From contig NZ_BEVZ01000003.1 in assembly GCF_003112515.1 (NCBI RefSeq), forward strand, positions 186,001 through 250,000: a stretch of 64,000 bases of DNA, written 5' to 3'. Below the pieces are notes generated by a model. It ran no database searches. It saw only the letters and a program-made list of their open reading frames with translations, and had not been told where the DNA came from. This document shows positions 1 through 13,934 of the stretch, in pieces. Source of the DNA: Streptomyces fragilis (GTDB taxonomy: Bacteria; Actinomycetota; Actinomycetes; Streptomycetales; Streptomycetaceae). The number at the start of each line of letters is the position of its first letter. Position 1 is the stretch's first letter. The translations under genes and the position numbers were made by a program.

Positions 1-518
1 ACATCCAGGACGCCTTCATCAACGGCGAGGTCGCCTCGATCATCCAGGGCCCCTGGGAGATCACGAACTTCTACAAGGGTTCGGCGTTCAAGGACAAGAA
101 CAACCTGGGCATCGCCACCGTCCCGGCCGGCTCCGCCGGCAAGGCCGGCGCGCCGACCGGCGGCCACAACCTGTCGGTCTACGCCGGCTCGGACAAGGCC
201 CACCAGGAAGCCGCGCTGAAGTTCGTGAAGTTCATGACCTCCGCCAAGTCGCAGGAGTCCGTGGCCCTCAAGAACTCCACGCTGCCCACCCGTGACGACG
301 CCTACACCGACAAGGTCAAGGCCGACCCGGGCATCGCCGGCTACCAGGGCGTCCTGCCCGCCGCCCAGCCCCGTCCCGAGCTGCCCGAGTACAGCTCGCT
401 GTTCGGCAAGCTCGACGCGGAGCTGCCCGCCATCGCCGGCGGCAAGAAGACCCTCGACAAGGGCCTGACCGCGATCGAGACGGAGATGGCCAAGCTCCTG
501 CCGGGCTTCACCAAGTAA
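1..518 (+). CDS. malE: Maltose/maltodextrin ABC transporter substrate-binding protein, C-terminal part
   Basis: The gene enters from outside the window; the reading frame is open from position 3 to the TAA at 516-518, giving about 171 residues. Segments such as INGEVASIIQGPWE and the GGHNLSVYAGSDK stretch are typical of the C-terminal lobe of family 1 extracellular solute-binding proteins. The lipoprotein signal and N-terminal lobe are not visible. Two permease genes and an alpha-glucosidase follow on the same strand, which supports a role as the lipid-anchored receptor for maltose or maltodextrins (the MalE/MalF/MalG importer of Streptomyces). Substrate is inferred from context. Confidence 0.9.
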   Translation, partial: IQDAFINGEVASIIQGPWEITNFYKGSAFKDKNNLGIATVPAGSAGKAGAPTGGHNLSVYAGSDKAHQEAALKFVKFMTSAKSQESVALKNSTLPTRDDAYTDKVKADPGIAGYQGVLPAAQPRPELPEYSSLFGKLDAELPAIAGGKKTLDKGLTAIETEMAKLLPGFTK

Positions 519-539
519 GACCGGCAGCCTCGACCGGGG

Positions 540-577
540 CGACTGCCGGATCCGACCTGACACGGGTCCGGCGGTCG
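540..577 (+). terminator. malE-malF intergenic stem-loop
   Basis: A 15-bp stem (two G.U pairs) with the 8-nt loop ACCTGACA lies 22 nt after malE and 74 nt before malF. There is no U-run, so it is more likely a partial terminator or a mRNA-stabilising hairpin than a full stop. Such a structure would give more binding protein than permease, as seen in other ABC-importer operons. Confidence 0.65.
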
Positions 578-650
578 TCCCCGCCACGGTTGCTCCCCTC
601 CCCCTCTCCCGACGAACGGCCGTCTCTCCGGCCTCGAAGGTGTCGTTTCC

Positions 651-1586
651 ATGATCGCTGCGATCCGCCACGGATGGCGCCGGCACTGGTACGCCTACGC
701 GATGATCGCGCCGGTGGTCCTCGTGCTGGGCGTGCTCGTCCTGTACCCACTGGTGTACGGCTTCTGGCTCACCCTGACCGACGCGAACTCGCTGAACTCC
801 GCGCGCACCATCGGCGTGAACGAGATCGAGGCGACGTACAAGTTCGTCGGGCTGGACAACTACGCGGACATCCTCTTCGGTGAGACCGCGTACGACCGGT
901 TCTGGTCGCACTTCATCTGGACCATCGTGTGGACCGTCGCCTGTGTGACGCTGCACTACACGCTCGGTCTGGGCCTGGCCCTGCTGCTCAACCAGAAGCT
1001 GCGCGGGCGCACCTTCTACCGGCTGCTGCTGATCCTCCCGTGGGCCGTGCCCACCTTCGTCACCGTCTTCGGCTGGCGCTTCATGCTCGCCGACGAGGGC
1101 ATCATCAACGCCGGCCTGGAGCTGCTGCACCTGCCGACGCCCCTGTGGCTGGAGGACACCCTCTGGCAGCGGGTCGCCGCGATCATGGTGAACACCTGGT
1201 GCGGCGTGCCGTTCATGATGGTCTCCCTGCTGGGCGGCCTGCAGTCGATCGACGGCAACCTCTACGAGGCGGCCGAGCTCGACGGAGCGTCCCCCTGGCA
1301 GCGGTTCCGCTACGTCACCCTGCCCGGCCTGCGCTCGGTGAGCTCCACCGTCGTGCTGCTGGGCATCATCTGGACCTTCAACCAGTTCGCGGTGATCTTC
1401 CTGCTGTTCGGCACCAAGGCGCCGGACGCGCAGATCCTGGTCACCTGGGCCTACTTCCTGGGCTTCGGCCAGCAGCCGCGGGACTTCGCCCAGTCGGCGG
1501 CCTACGGCATGCTGCTGCTCGCGATCCTGGTCGTCTTCACCTCCTTCTACCGCCGCTGGCTCGCCCGCGGCGAGCAGCAGTCCTGA
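651..1586 (+). CDS. malF: Maltose ABC transporter permease, MalF-type
   Basis: This 311-residue integral membrane protein has an N-terminal cytoplasmic stretch, a first membrane segment around residues 17-40 and several more hydrophobic helices. The EAA loop that contacts the ATPase begins at residue 206 (EAAELDGAS, then the conserved glycine). This is the family 1 sugar permease (binding-protein-dependent transport inner membrane component). It lies between the malE end and malG, only 10 nt upstream of malG, so the genes are one operon. No ATPase gene is present; Streptomyces sugar importers of this type commonly share the ATPase MsiK encoded elsewhere. The ATG at 651 has only a weak upstream AAGG. 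Confidence 0.9.
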   Translation: MIAAIRHGWRRHWYAYAMIAPVVLVLGVLVLYPLVYGFWLTLTDANSLNSARTIGVNEIEATYKFVGLDNYADILFGETAYDRFWSHFIWTIVWTVACVTLHYTLGLGLALLLNQKLRGRTFYRLLLILPWAVPTFVTVFGWRFMLADEGIINAGLELLHLPTPLWLEDTLWQRVAAIMVNTWCGVPFMMVSLLGGLQSIDGNLYEAAELDGASPWQRFRYVTLPGLRSVSSTVVLLGIIWTFNQFAVIFLLFGTKAPDAQILVTWAYFLGFGQQPRDFAQSAAYGMLLLAILVVFTSFYRRWLARGEQQS

Positions 1587-1596
1587 GGCAGGAGCC

Positions 1597-2499
1597 ATGA
1601 CTACCCACACCCTCGAGACCCCCGTCGAGGCGGCACCGGCACGGACCGCGCGGAAGGCGGTGCGCCGCCGCGGCGAGACCCGCCCGCTGGTCCGGGTCGT
1701 CTCGCACGCCGTGCTGATCGTCGCGAGCCTGATCGCCGTCCTCCCGGTCGCCTGGATCTTCCTGCTGTCGCTCGGCCCGGACAAGGACGACTACCTGCGG
1801 CCCGGCGGCATCTTCGGCAAGGCCACCCTGGACAACTACGTCACGGTCCTGACCGACACCAACTTCCTGTACTGGCTCAAGAGCTCCCTGATCGTCTCGC
1901 TGGGCACCACCGTGCTCGGCGTGCTGATCGCGGCCACCACCGGCTACGCGGTCTCCCGGATGCGCTTCCCCGGCCAGAAGAAGCTGATGTGGGTGCTGCT
2001 GTGCACCCAGATGTTCCCGATCGCCGTGCTGATCGTGCCGATGTACCAGCTGCTGACGAGCCTGCGGCTGATCGACACCTTCGGCGGCCTCATCCTGGTC
2101 TACTGCTCCACCGCCGTCCCCTACTCGGCGTGGCTGCTCAAGGGCTACTTCGACACGATCCCCTTCGAGATCGACGAGGCGGGCCGCGTCGACGGCCTGA
2201 GCCCTTTCGGGACCTTCCTGCGGCTGATCCTGCCGCTGGCCCGCCCGGGCCTGGCGGTCGCCGCGTTCTACAACTTCATCACCGCCTTCGGCGAGGTCGC
2301 CTTCGCCTCGACGTTCATGCTCGACGACGTCAAGTACACCCTCGCGGTGGGCATGCAGAGCTTCGTCAGCGAGCACGACGCCCAGCGGCACCTGATGGCC
2401 GCCACCGCGGTCCTGGTGGCGATCCCGGTCTCGGCCTTCTTCTACCTGGTCCAGAAGAACCTGGTCACCGGCCTCACCGCCGGCGGGACCAAGGGCTGA
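1597..2499 (+). CDS. malG: Maltose ABC transporter permease, MalG-type
   Basis: The 300-residue permease has a basic N-terminus (residues 1-40, rich in Arg), a first membrane helix at about 42-65 and the EAA-type loop starting at residue 194 (EAGRVDGLS). A GGAG ribosome site sits 4-7 nt before the ATG. It pairs with MalF to form the translocation pore for maltodextrins. The start is the only one that keeps the ribosome site. The alpha-glucosidase gene begins 61 nt downstream, which places uptake and cytoplasmic hydrolysis together. Confidence 0.9.
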   Translation: MTTHTLETPVEAAPARTARKAVRRRGETRPLVRVVSHAVLIVASLIAVLPVAWIFLLSLGPDKDDYLRPGGIFGKATLDNYVTVLTDTNFLYWLKSSLIVSLGTTVLGVLIAATTGYAVSRMRFPGQKKLMWVLLCTQMFPIAVLIVPMYQLLTSLRLIDTFGGLILVYCSTAVPYSAWLLKGYFDTIPFEIDEAGRVDGLSPFGTFLRLILPLARPGLAVAAFYNFITAFGEVAFASTFMLDDVKYTLAVGMQSFVSEHDAQRHLMAATAVLVAIPVSAFFYLVQKNLVTGLTAGGTKG

Positions 2500-2560
2500 C
2501 CGCGCGCCGCGGCACCACTCCCCCCACCGACAGCGACCCTCGGCACACAACAAGGACGTC

Positions 2561-4261
2561 ATGAGTCACCAGACCGCCGAACCGGTTTCTCCCACCCACA
2601 GCCCGGCCCCCCGCACCGCCGGCCACGCCGTCGCCGACCGCCGCGACTGGTGGCGGGACGCGGTCATCTACCAGGTGTACCCGCGCAGCTTCGCCGACAG
2701 CGACGGCGACGGCATGGGCGACCTGCCGGGCATCCGCTCCCGGCTGCCCTACCTGCGCGACCTGGGCGTCGACGCGGTGTGGCTGAGCCCCTTCTACGCC
2801 TCTCCGCAGGCCGACGCCGGCTACGACGTCGCCGACTACCGCGCCGTCGACCCGATGTTCGGCAACCTGCTGGACGCCGACGGCCTGATCCGCGACGCCC
2901 ACGAGCTGGGCCTGCGGATCATTGTCGACCTGGTGCCCAACCACTCCTCCGACCAGCACGAGTGGTTCAAGCGGGCCCTCGCCGACGGCCCCGGCTCGCC
3001 GCTGCGCGACCGCTACCACTTCCGCCCCGGCAAGGGCGCGAACGGCGAACTCCCGCCCAACAACTGGGAGTCCATCTTCGGCGGCCCGGCCTGGACCCGG
3101 GTCACCGAGCCCGACGGCACGCCCGGCGAGTGGTACCTGCACCTGTTCGCCCCCGAGCAGCCCGACTTCAACTGGGACCATCCGGCGGTGGGCGACGAGT
3201 TCCGTTCCATCCTGCGCTTCTGGCTGGACATGGGCGTCGACGGCTTCCGGATCGACGTCGCCCACGGCATGGTCAAGGCCCCCGGCCTGCCCGACATCGG
3301 CGACAGCGAGCAGGTCAAGCTGCTGGGCGACGGCGTCGTCCCGTTCTTCGACCAGGACGGCGTCCACGAGATCTACCGCCAGTGGCGCCTGATCCTCGAC
3401 GAGTACAGCGGCGACCGCGTCTTCGTCGCCGAGGCGTGGACCCCGACCGTCGAGCGCACCGCCCACTACGTGCGCCCCGACGAGCTGCACCAGGCGTTCA
3501 ACTTCCAGTACCTGAGCACCCACTGGGACGCCGCCGAGCTGCGCGAGGTCATCGACCGGACCCTGGAGGCGATGCGTCCGGTGGGCGCCCCCGCCACCTG
3601 GGTGCTCTCCAACCACGACGTCACCCGGCACGCCACCCGCTTCGGCAACCCGGCGGGCCTGGGCACCCAGATCCGCGAGGCCGGCGACCGGGAGCTCGGC
3701 CTGCGCCGTGCCCGCGCCGCCACCCTGCTGATGCTGGCGCTGCCCGGCTCCGCGTACCTGTACCAGGGCGAGGAGCTCGGCCTGCCGGACGTCGTCGACC
3801 TGCCCGACGAGGCGCGCCAGGACCCCGCCTACTTCCGCGGCGCGGGCCAGGACGGCTTCCGCGACGGCTGCCGGGTGCCGATCCCGTGGACCCGTGAGGG
3901 CTCCAGCTACGGCTTCGGCGACGGCGGCAGCTGGCTCCCGCAGCCCGCGGGCTGGGGCGAGCTCAGCGTCGAGGCGCAGCAGGGCACGCCCGGCTCCACG
4001 CTGGAGCTGTACCGCACCGCCCTCGCCGTCCGCCGCGAGACGCCCGACCTGGGCGCCGGGGAGGGGGTGGAGTGGCTGCCCGCCCCCGAGGGCGTGCTGG
4101 CGTTCCGCCGCGGCGCGTTCGTCTGCGTCGCCAACACGACCGGCCAGGCCGTTCCCCTCGCCGCGCCGGGCCGTCTGCTGACGGCCAGCGGCGAGGTCGC
4201 CGTCACCGACGGCGAGGCCCTCGTCCCGGCCGACACCACCGCCTGGTGGACCACGGCCTGA
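2561..4261 (+). CDS. aglA: GH13 alpha-glucosidase (oligo-1,4/1,6-glucosidase type)
   Basis: The 566-residue protein has no signal peptide and starts with the WWRDAVIYQVYPRSF motif of GH13 alpha-glucosidases. The four conserved regions are all present: DLVPNH (residues 123-128), GFRID with the nucleophile Asp232, EAW with the acid/base Glu291, and SNHD with the transition-state Asp353. It should hydrolyse maltose and short maltodextrins in the cytoplasm after import by MalEFG. An AAGGAC ribosome site precedes the ATG. Streptomyces aglA-type genes are normally the last gene of the maltose operon, and the hairpins downstream agree with that. Exact substrate preference (alpha-1,4 versus alpha-1,6 or trehalose) cannot be read from the sequence. 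Confidence 0.9.
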   Translation: MSHQTAEPVSPTHSPAPRTAGHAVADRRDWWRDAVIYQVYPRSFADSDGDGMGDLPGIRSRLPYLRDLGVDAVWLSPFYASPQADAGYDVADYRAVDPMFGNLLDADGLIRDAHELGLRIIVDLVPNHSSDQHEWFKRALADGPGSPLRDRYHFRPGKGANGELPPNNWESIFGGPAWTRVTEPDGTPGEWYLHLFAPEQPDFNWDHPAVGDEFRSILRFWLDMGVDGFRIDVAHGMVKAPGLPDIGDSEQVKLLGDGVVPFFDQDGVHEIYRQWRLILDEYSGDRVFVAEAWTPTVERTAHYVRPDELHQAFNFQYLSTHWDAAELREVIDRTLEAMRPVGAPATWVLSNHDVTRHATRFGNPAGLGTQIREAGDRELGLRRARAATLLMLALPGSAYLYQGEELGLPDVVDLPDEARQDPAYFRGAGQDGFRDGCRVPIPWTREGSSYGFGDGGSWLPQPAGWGELSVEAQQGTPGSTLELYRTALAVRRETPDLGAGEGVEWLPAPEGVLAFRRGAFVCVANTTGQAVPLAAPGRLLTASGEVAVTDGEALVPADTTAWWTTA

Positions 4262-4358
4262 CCCGGCCGCCCCGACCGGTCCGGCCCGGGTGAGCCACCT
4301 GGCCGCCCCGGCCGCGCCGGCTGATCGGACCGGTCCGGCCCCATCGGCCGCCCCGACC

Positions 4359-4415
4359 GACCGGTGGACCGCAGGACGACGTACCGCCCGCTCGTCGTTC
4401 CGCGGTCCACCGGTC
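4359..4415 (+). terminator. Long imperfect hairpin after aglA
   Basis: Two 23-nt arms (4359-4381 and 4393-4415) pair with one G.U and one mismatch around an 11-nt loop. It lies about 100 nt after the aglA stop and is a candidate terminator of the maltose operon. No U-run follows, which is usual in GC-rich actinomycetes. Confidence 0.6.
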
Positions 4416-4448
4416 ACCCACCCGTACGACCGCACGAACGCACGACTC

Positions 4449-4483
4449 CCCGTGGCCTGCCGCTCCTCGCGGCAGGCCACGGG
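4449..4483 (+). terminator. Perfect 15-bp hairpin between aglA and amylopullulanase gene
   Basis: Perfect 15-bp arms close a 5-nt loop (TCCTC). It ends 87 nt before the next start codon, so it could end the maltose operon or act in the 5' leader of the amylopullulanase gene. Together with the hairpin at 4359-4415 it fills most of the 300-bp gap; no other gene is seen in that gap. Confidence 0.65.
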
Positions 4484-4569
4484 TGAACTCACGCCCCCGC
4501 CGCGGCCATCCCCCACGCTCCGCCGGCCGCCGCATCGCAGCTCACCGGACGTCAAGGAGGACCTTCGTG

Positions 4570-10011
<5,442 letters not shown>

Positions 10012-10038
10012 CCCGCCTCCTGCCCTGCCCGGAAACAC

Positions 10039-10077
10039 CGGACGGCGTCCCCCACGGCCTGTGGGGGACGCCGTCCG
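10039..10077. terminator. Bidirectional terminator
   Basis: A perfect 17-bp stem closes the loop GGCCT, 28 nt after the amylopullulanase stop and 44 nt before the stop of the convergent DUF4190 gene. It can end transcription from both sides. Confidence 0.85.
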
Positions 10078-10120
10078 CCGTCCGGAGCGGGTACGCGGGC
10101 CGCTGACCGCGTCCGCGCGG

Positions 10121-10489
10121 TCAGTCGTTGACCTGGTCGCCGTAGTCCCGCTCGCACGCGTCCATCTCGGCCTGCGTGTCCGCCTGCTTCACGCAGTCCC
10201 TCAGGTTCTCGAACTCGTCGCTGCCCAGCAGCGACGCCCCCACCACGACCAGCAGCAGGGAGCCGATCAACGCCAGCGTGCCCAGCACCGCGCCGGTCAC
10301 CGACAGCCCGCGGTGCGGCGCCCCGTCGCGGCGGGCCCGGCGCATCCCCAGGATGCCGAACACCAGCGCGAGGACCCCGAGCAGGATGCCGCCGACCACG
10401 GTCCAGAAGAAGACCACCGCCAGGATGCCGAGCACCAGGGCGGGGATGGCGAGGCCGTTCTTCGGCTGCGGCCGGTCGTAGGAGGACAT
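10121..10489 (-). CDS. DUF4190 membrane protein
   Basis: The 122-residue protein has two hydrophobic segments (about residues 14-46 and 62-88), separated by a basic loop with RRARRDG, and ends in a short Cys-containing tail (CVKQAD...CERDYGD). This is the DUF4190 family, small two-helix membrane proteins common in Streptomyces; the function is unknown. The ATG at 10489 directly follows an in-frame GTG at 10492 that could also serve. It is encoded convergently to the amylopullulanase gene and sits just downstream of a TetR gene on the same strand. Confidence 0.8.
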   Translation of the reverse strand: MSSYDRPQPKNGLAIPALVLGILAVVFFWTVVGGILLGVLALVFGILGMRRARRDGAPHRGLSVTGAVLGTLALIGSLLLVVVGASLLGSDEFENLRDCVKQADTQAEMDACERDYGDQVND

Positions 10490-10573
10490 CACGTCACACT
10501 CATCTCTGGGGAGAATCCGACTGGATACGAACTGCCGTCTTCCCCGGGAGCGTTGACGGATTCCTGCTGCCCC

Positions 10574-11266
10574 TCAGGCGGCCAGCGCCGCCAGCCTGCC
10601 GATCAGCTCGACGAAGGGGCTGTCCTGCGGCTCCTCGGCCAGCACCCGGCGCAGCAGGTCCGCCAGCAGCGGGTCGGAGGTGGCGGCGACCGCCGCGAGC
10701 GCGGCGAAGTCGTGCACCAGCTGCACCTCCAGCTCCTCGCGCGGGATCGCCCGCCCGGACAGCCAGAGCAGCGCCGTCGACTCGGCGTGCGAGATCCACG
10801 AGCGCAGCAGCAGCTCCAGCCGCGGGGAGACGGGCCCCTCCAGCGCCATGTGCTGCAGCATCTGCTCGAACGCCACCTGGCGCACCCCGTCGACCAGCGC
10901 GTTGGTGGTTGACGAGCCCACCGCGGGGCCGCCGCGCATCAGCGCCGAGAACCCCGGGCCGTGATCGTCGACGAACGCGAAGAAGCGGCGCGTCACCCGC
11001 AGCAGCCGGGCGCCCAGCGGGCCCTCCCGCGGCTCGGTGAACCGCCCCGCGAGGTCCTGCGAGGCCAGCTGCAGCGCCGCCTCGTACAGGCTGAGCTTGC
11101 CCGGGAAGTAGTGGTACACCAAGGGGCGCGAAATCCCGGCGGCCGCGGCGATCTCGTCGATGGAGACCTCGTCGGGCGAACGGTGGCTGAACAGCTCGAG
11201 TGCGACGTCGATCAACTGCTGCCGCCGCTCCTCGACCCCCATCCTGCGACGTACCCCGGTAGTCAT
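10574..11266 (-). CDS. TetR-family transcriptional regulator
   Basis: The 230-residue protein has an N-terminal TetR DNA-binding domain (residues about 10-60, with VSIDEIAAAAGISRPLVYHY as the helix-turn-helix) and a helical C-terminal ligand-binding region of ordinary length. The ligand cannot be predicted. It precedes the DUF4190 gene on the same strand with an 84-nt gap, so that gene or its own gene may be the target. A clear operator palindrome was not found next to it. Confidence 0.9.
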   Translation of the reverse strand: MTTGVRRRMGVEERRQQLIDVALELFSHRSPDEVSIDEIAAAAGISRPLVYHYFPGKLSLYEAALQLASQDLAGRFTEPREGPLGARLLRVTRRFFAFVDDHGPGFSALMRGGPAVGSSTTNALVDGVRQVAFEQMLQHMALEGPVSPRLELLLRSWISHAESTALLWLSGRAIPREELEVQLVHDFAALAAVAATSDPLLADLLRRVLAEEPQDSPFVELIGRLAALAA

Positions 11267-11381
11267 ACGAACACCTTAGCGGCGGGTGCGCGCCCGCGGT
11301 CGGCACGGCCCGCGGGCCGCCGGGAGATCGCGGCCGCCGGGGGCTCGTGGCCGCCGGGGCCCGCGCGCCGCCCGCCGTGCC

Positions 11382-13322
11382 TCAGCCGAGGCCGGTGATC
11401 CTGCGCCCGTCGGTCAGGGTCGCCCTGAGGTCGGCGCGCGCACCCTGCTCGGCCGGGGCGCTGAGGAAGCGCCCGTCCGCCTGGGCGCGCACCCCGCCGG
11501 AGGCGGTGACCGACGCCGTGCGCGGGCCGCCCGCCGCCAGCAGGTACCAGGCGCCGCTGCCCGCCTTCCACAGCACGCCCGCGACGGCCTGCGGGTCACG
11601 CGCCCCGCAGGCCGTGACGTCGGTGCCCTTCGCGGTGACCGCCGCCGCCTCCACGCCCGGCGGACGGAACTGGGCCAGCACCTGCGCGCCCTCGCCGCGC
11701 CAGGTCTCGGAGCGGGTGCACACCCAGGCCGCCGAGCCCGTGCCGTCCGGCAGCGGCTGCTCGGCGAACCGCCACGCGTTCACCGACCGCACGCCCTGCC
11801 CGCGCATCGTCGCCAGCGTGCAGGCCAGCGGCTTCCACGCCTGCCGGGAGCGGGGCCCGAAGTCGGCGGGCCCGGCGCCCGGCTCGCCCACCGTGAGCGC
11901 GGCCGGGGTGAGCTCGCCCAGGTCCGTGACCATCCGCCGGCCGCCGTCCCCGGTGAGCTCCAGGGCGTTCCACGAGGTGCAGGCGCCGGGCTGCTGCCGG
12001 ACCGGCCCGGCCAGCGGAGAGGTCACCCCGTCCGGCCCGACGTCCAGCACCTCGCGGCGGGAGCCGCTCCCTTTGCCGCCCAGCAGGTCCCGGCCGGCGG
12101 CCTCCTCCACCCAGGGCGCCAGCAGGTAGCGGACGTTGCCGTCGGAGCGGCCCACCACCACGGCGCTCGCGGTGACGTCCGCGGCGCCGTCGGCGCGGGC
12201 GAAGTCCAGTGCCGCGCCGGCCGCGCCGGTGGCGGGCTCCGCGTACCGGACGATCCGCAGCCCGTCGTGCAGCAGCACCACGCGGGCGCCGTCGACCTCG
12301 CCCGCGTACAGCAGCCGGGGCGGACCCGCCGGGCCGCCGGAGGGCGTGCCGGGGGTCGCCGAGACCTGCACCGTGCGGCCGGGACGCGCCCAGACGGCCA
12401 GCGCGCGCCGCAGCAGCCGCTCGTCCCCGGCCAGCGCGCCCCGGGCGGGCCAGACGGAGAAGTCCAGGCGGGCCGAGGTCCGCCAGGCGTCCGGCTCGGC
12501 CCGGACCAGCTCGGCCGGGTCCAGCGCGGCGCGCATCGCCGGGTTGCTGGCGTACGGCGGGGCCGCGGCGCCGTCCGGCCCCCAGCCGTCGCCCGGCGAC
12601 AGCACCAGCGCCGCGCAGACCACCGCGGCCGCCGCCGCGGCCAGGGCCGCCTTGGTGTGCTGACGGCGGCGCATCAGGTCCGTCGGCCGGGCCTGCAGGG
12701 CGCACGGGTCGAACTCCGGGGAGTCGAGCAGGGTGTACTGGACCGGCACCTTGTCCGCCTCGCGGACCGCCGTGTACGGGCTCTCCACGCCCGCCGACTC
12801 CAGGACCTCACGGACCTCGTCGTCCGGCAGCCGCTCCAGCCCGCGCAGCACGTACGCCGCCCGCGCGGCCGGGGAGAGGGCGGACAGCCGCTGCTCCAGG
12901 GCCAGTTCCCCCGCGCCTCCGGAGCGGGGGAACAGGCGGATGCCCCACACCTGGGGGAGCAGCGGGGGCAGGAGCGGGAAGCGGGGCAGCCTCCGCCGGC
13001 CGCCCGCCTCCAGAGCGGCCCGCACGATCCGCATCCGCACCACCGCGTACCCCGGGTCGCTGTCCAGGCCCTGCGCCTGGGCGGGGATCACCGAGGAGGG
13101 CGTCCTCCCCCTGGGCAGGGCCCGCTGGGTGACGGCGTGCGCGGTGAGCACCCGCCGACCGCGGTCCTGGCCGGACGGCAGCAGCAGGTACGCGAGCCGG
13201 ACCAGCCGCGGGTAGTGCTCGACGAGCGCGGCCTCGGCCTGCTCCACGTCGAGGTCTTCGCCGGGGCGGTGGGGGCGGGCCCTGCGGGCGGGCGGAGGGG
13301 AGGCGACATGCTGTGGCTGCAC
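11382..13322 (-). CDS. Single-pass membrane protein with sigma-factor-like N-terminus
   Basis: This is a 646-residue protein starting at GTG 13322. Residues 26-60 (AEAALVEHYPRLVRLAYLLL) resemble sigma-70 region 2 and residues about 142-180 (LEQRLSALSPAARAAYVLRGLERLPDDEV) resemble region 4. A membrane helix follows at about 223-242 (KAALAAAAAAVVCAALVL), then a roughly 400-residue extracytoplasmic domain of unknown fold. Related large Streptomyces proteins are annotated only as hypothetical. A degenerate ECF-sigma/anti-sigma-like fusion is possible, but DNA binding is not shown. No operon partner is obvious; the next gene upstream (TPR protein) is 30 nt away and may be cotranscribed. Confidence 0.7.
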   Translation of the reverse strand: MQPQHVASPPPARRARPHRPGEDLDVEQAEAALVEHYPRLVRLAYLLLPSGQDRGRRVLTAHAVTQRALPRGRTPSSVIPAQAQGLDSDPGYAVVRMRIVRAALEAGGRRRLPRFPLLPPLLPQVWGIRLFPRSGGAGELALEQRLSALSPAARAAYVLRGLERLPDDEVREVLESAGVESPYTAVREADKVPVQYTLLDSPEFDPCALQARPTDLMRRRQHTKAALAAAAAAVVCAALVLSPGDGWGPDGAAAPPYASNPAMRAALDPAELVRAEPDAWRTSARLDFSVWPARGALAGDERLLRRALAVWARPGRTVQVSATPGTPSGGPAGPPRLLYAGEVDGARVVLLHDGLRIVRYAEPATGAAGAALDFARADGAADVTASAVVVGRSDGNVRYLLAPWVEEAAGRDLLGGKGSGSRREVLDVGPDGVTSPLAGPVRQQPGACTSWNALELTGDGGRRMVTDLGELTPAALTVGEPGAGPADFGPRSRQAWKPLACTLATMRGQGVRSVNAWRFAEQPLPDGTGSAAWVCTRSETWRGEGAQVLAQFRPPGVEAAAVTAKGTDVTACGARDPQAVAGVLWKAGSGAWYLLAAGGPRTASVTASGGVRAQADGRFLSAPAEQGARADLRATLTDGRRITGLG

Positions 13323-13352
13323 GTTCAGCAGAACGAGCGAACCGGGCGTTGG

Positions 13353-13895
13353 TCACCCGTTGGTGGGAGAGTTCCCCTCGGACGGGTCGCGCAGCAGCCG
13401 CGCGTAGTTCGCCATCGACCGCTGGTAGCGCGGCAGATGGGCGGCCAGCGCCTCGGTCACCAGGGACAGGCCCTCCCGGTCACGCCCGAGCGATGACAGG
13501 CACAGTGCCAGGACGCAGCGCACCGCGTCGTCCAACTCGTCCGACGGCGCCGTCAGTTCGGGCTCGAGCAGGGCGACGCCCTCCTCGGCCCGGCCGATGT
13601 TGCGCAGCGAGCTGGCCAGTTGGATGCGGGCCCGGCGGCCTTTGTAGCCGTCGAGCCCGCGCTCCAGTGCCTGCCGGTAGAGCGGCTCCGCCCGATCGGA
13701 ACGCCCGGTCGAGTCCCACGCACACGCGCGCTCGAACAGGGCGAACGGATGACCGTCCGGAAGCTCGTCGGCCAGCGCGCCGATCCGGGCGCGGAACGCC
13801 TGCCCGCCCTGCTCGTCCTGCGGGAAGTCGTCCATGGTCGCCCAGGCGGCCGTGACGCGCTCCTCCCACTCCCGCTCCACCATGATCGGTTCCAT
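13353..13895 (-). CDS. Tetratricopeptide-repeat protein
   Basis: The 180-residue acidic protein is built of helix pairs such as ALFERACAWDSTGRSDRAEPLYRQAL and RRARIQLASSLRNIGRAEEGVALL, which match the TPR consensus (Tetratrico_PF12688-type protein of actinomycetes). It has no signal or membrane segment. In-frame starts lie at GTG 13904, ATG 13895 and ATG 13883; ATG 13895 is chosen as the first ATG. It probably acts as a protein-interaction scaffold; no partner can be named. The sigma-like membrane protein gene follows 30 nt downstream. Confidence 0.75.
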   Translation of the reverse strand: MEPIMVEREWEERVTAAWATMDDFPQDEQGGQAFRARIGALADELPDGHPFALFERACAWDSTGRSDRAEPLYRQALERGLDGYKGRRARIQLASSLRNIGRAEEGVALLEPELTAPSDELDDAVRCVLALCLSSLGRDREGLSLVTEALAAHLPRYQRSMANYARLLRDPSEGNSPTNG

Positions 13896-13934
13896 GGCGG
13901 CCACCCTGTCACGGGCGCGCGGCGCCGTCGAGAG

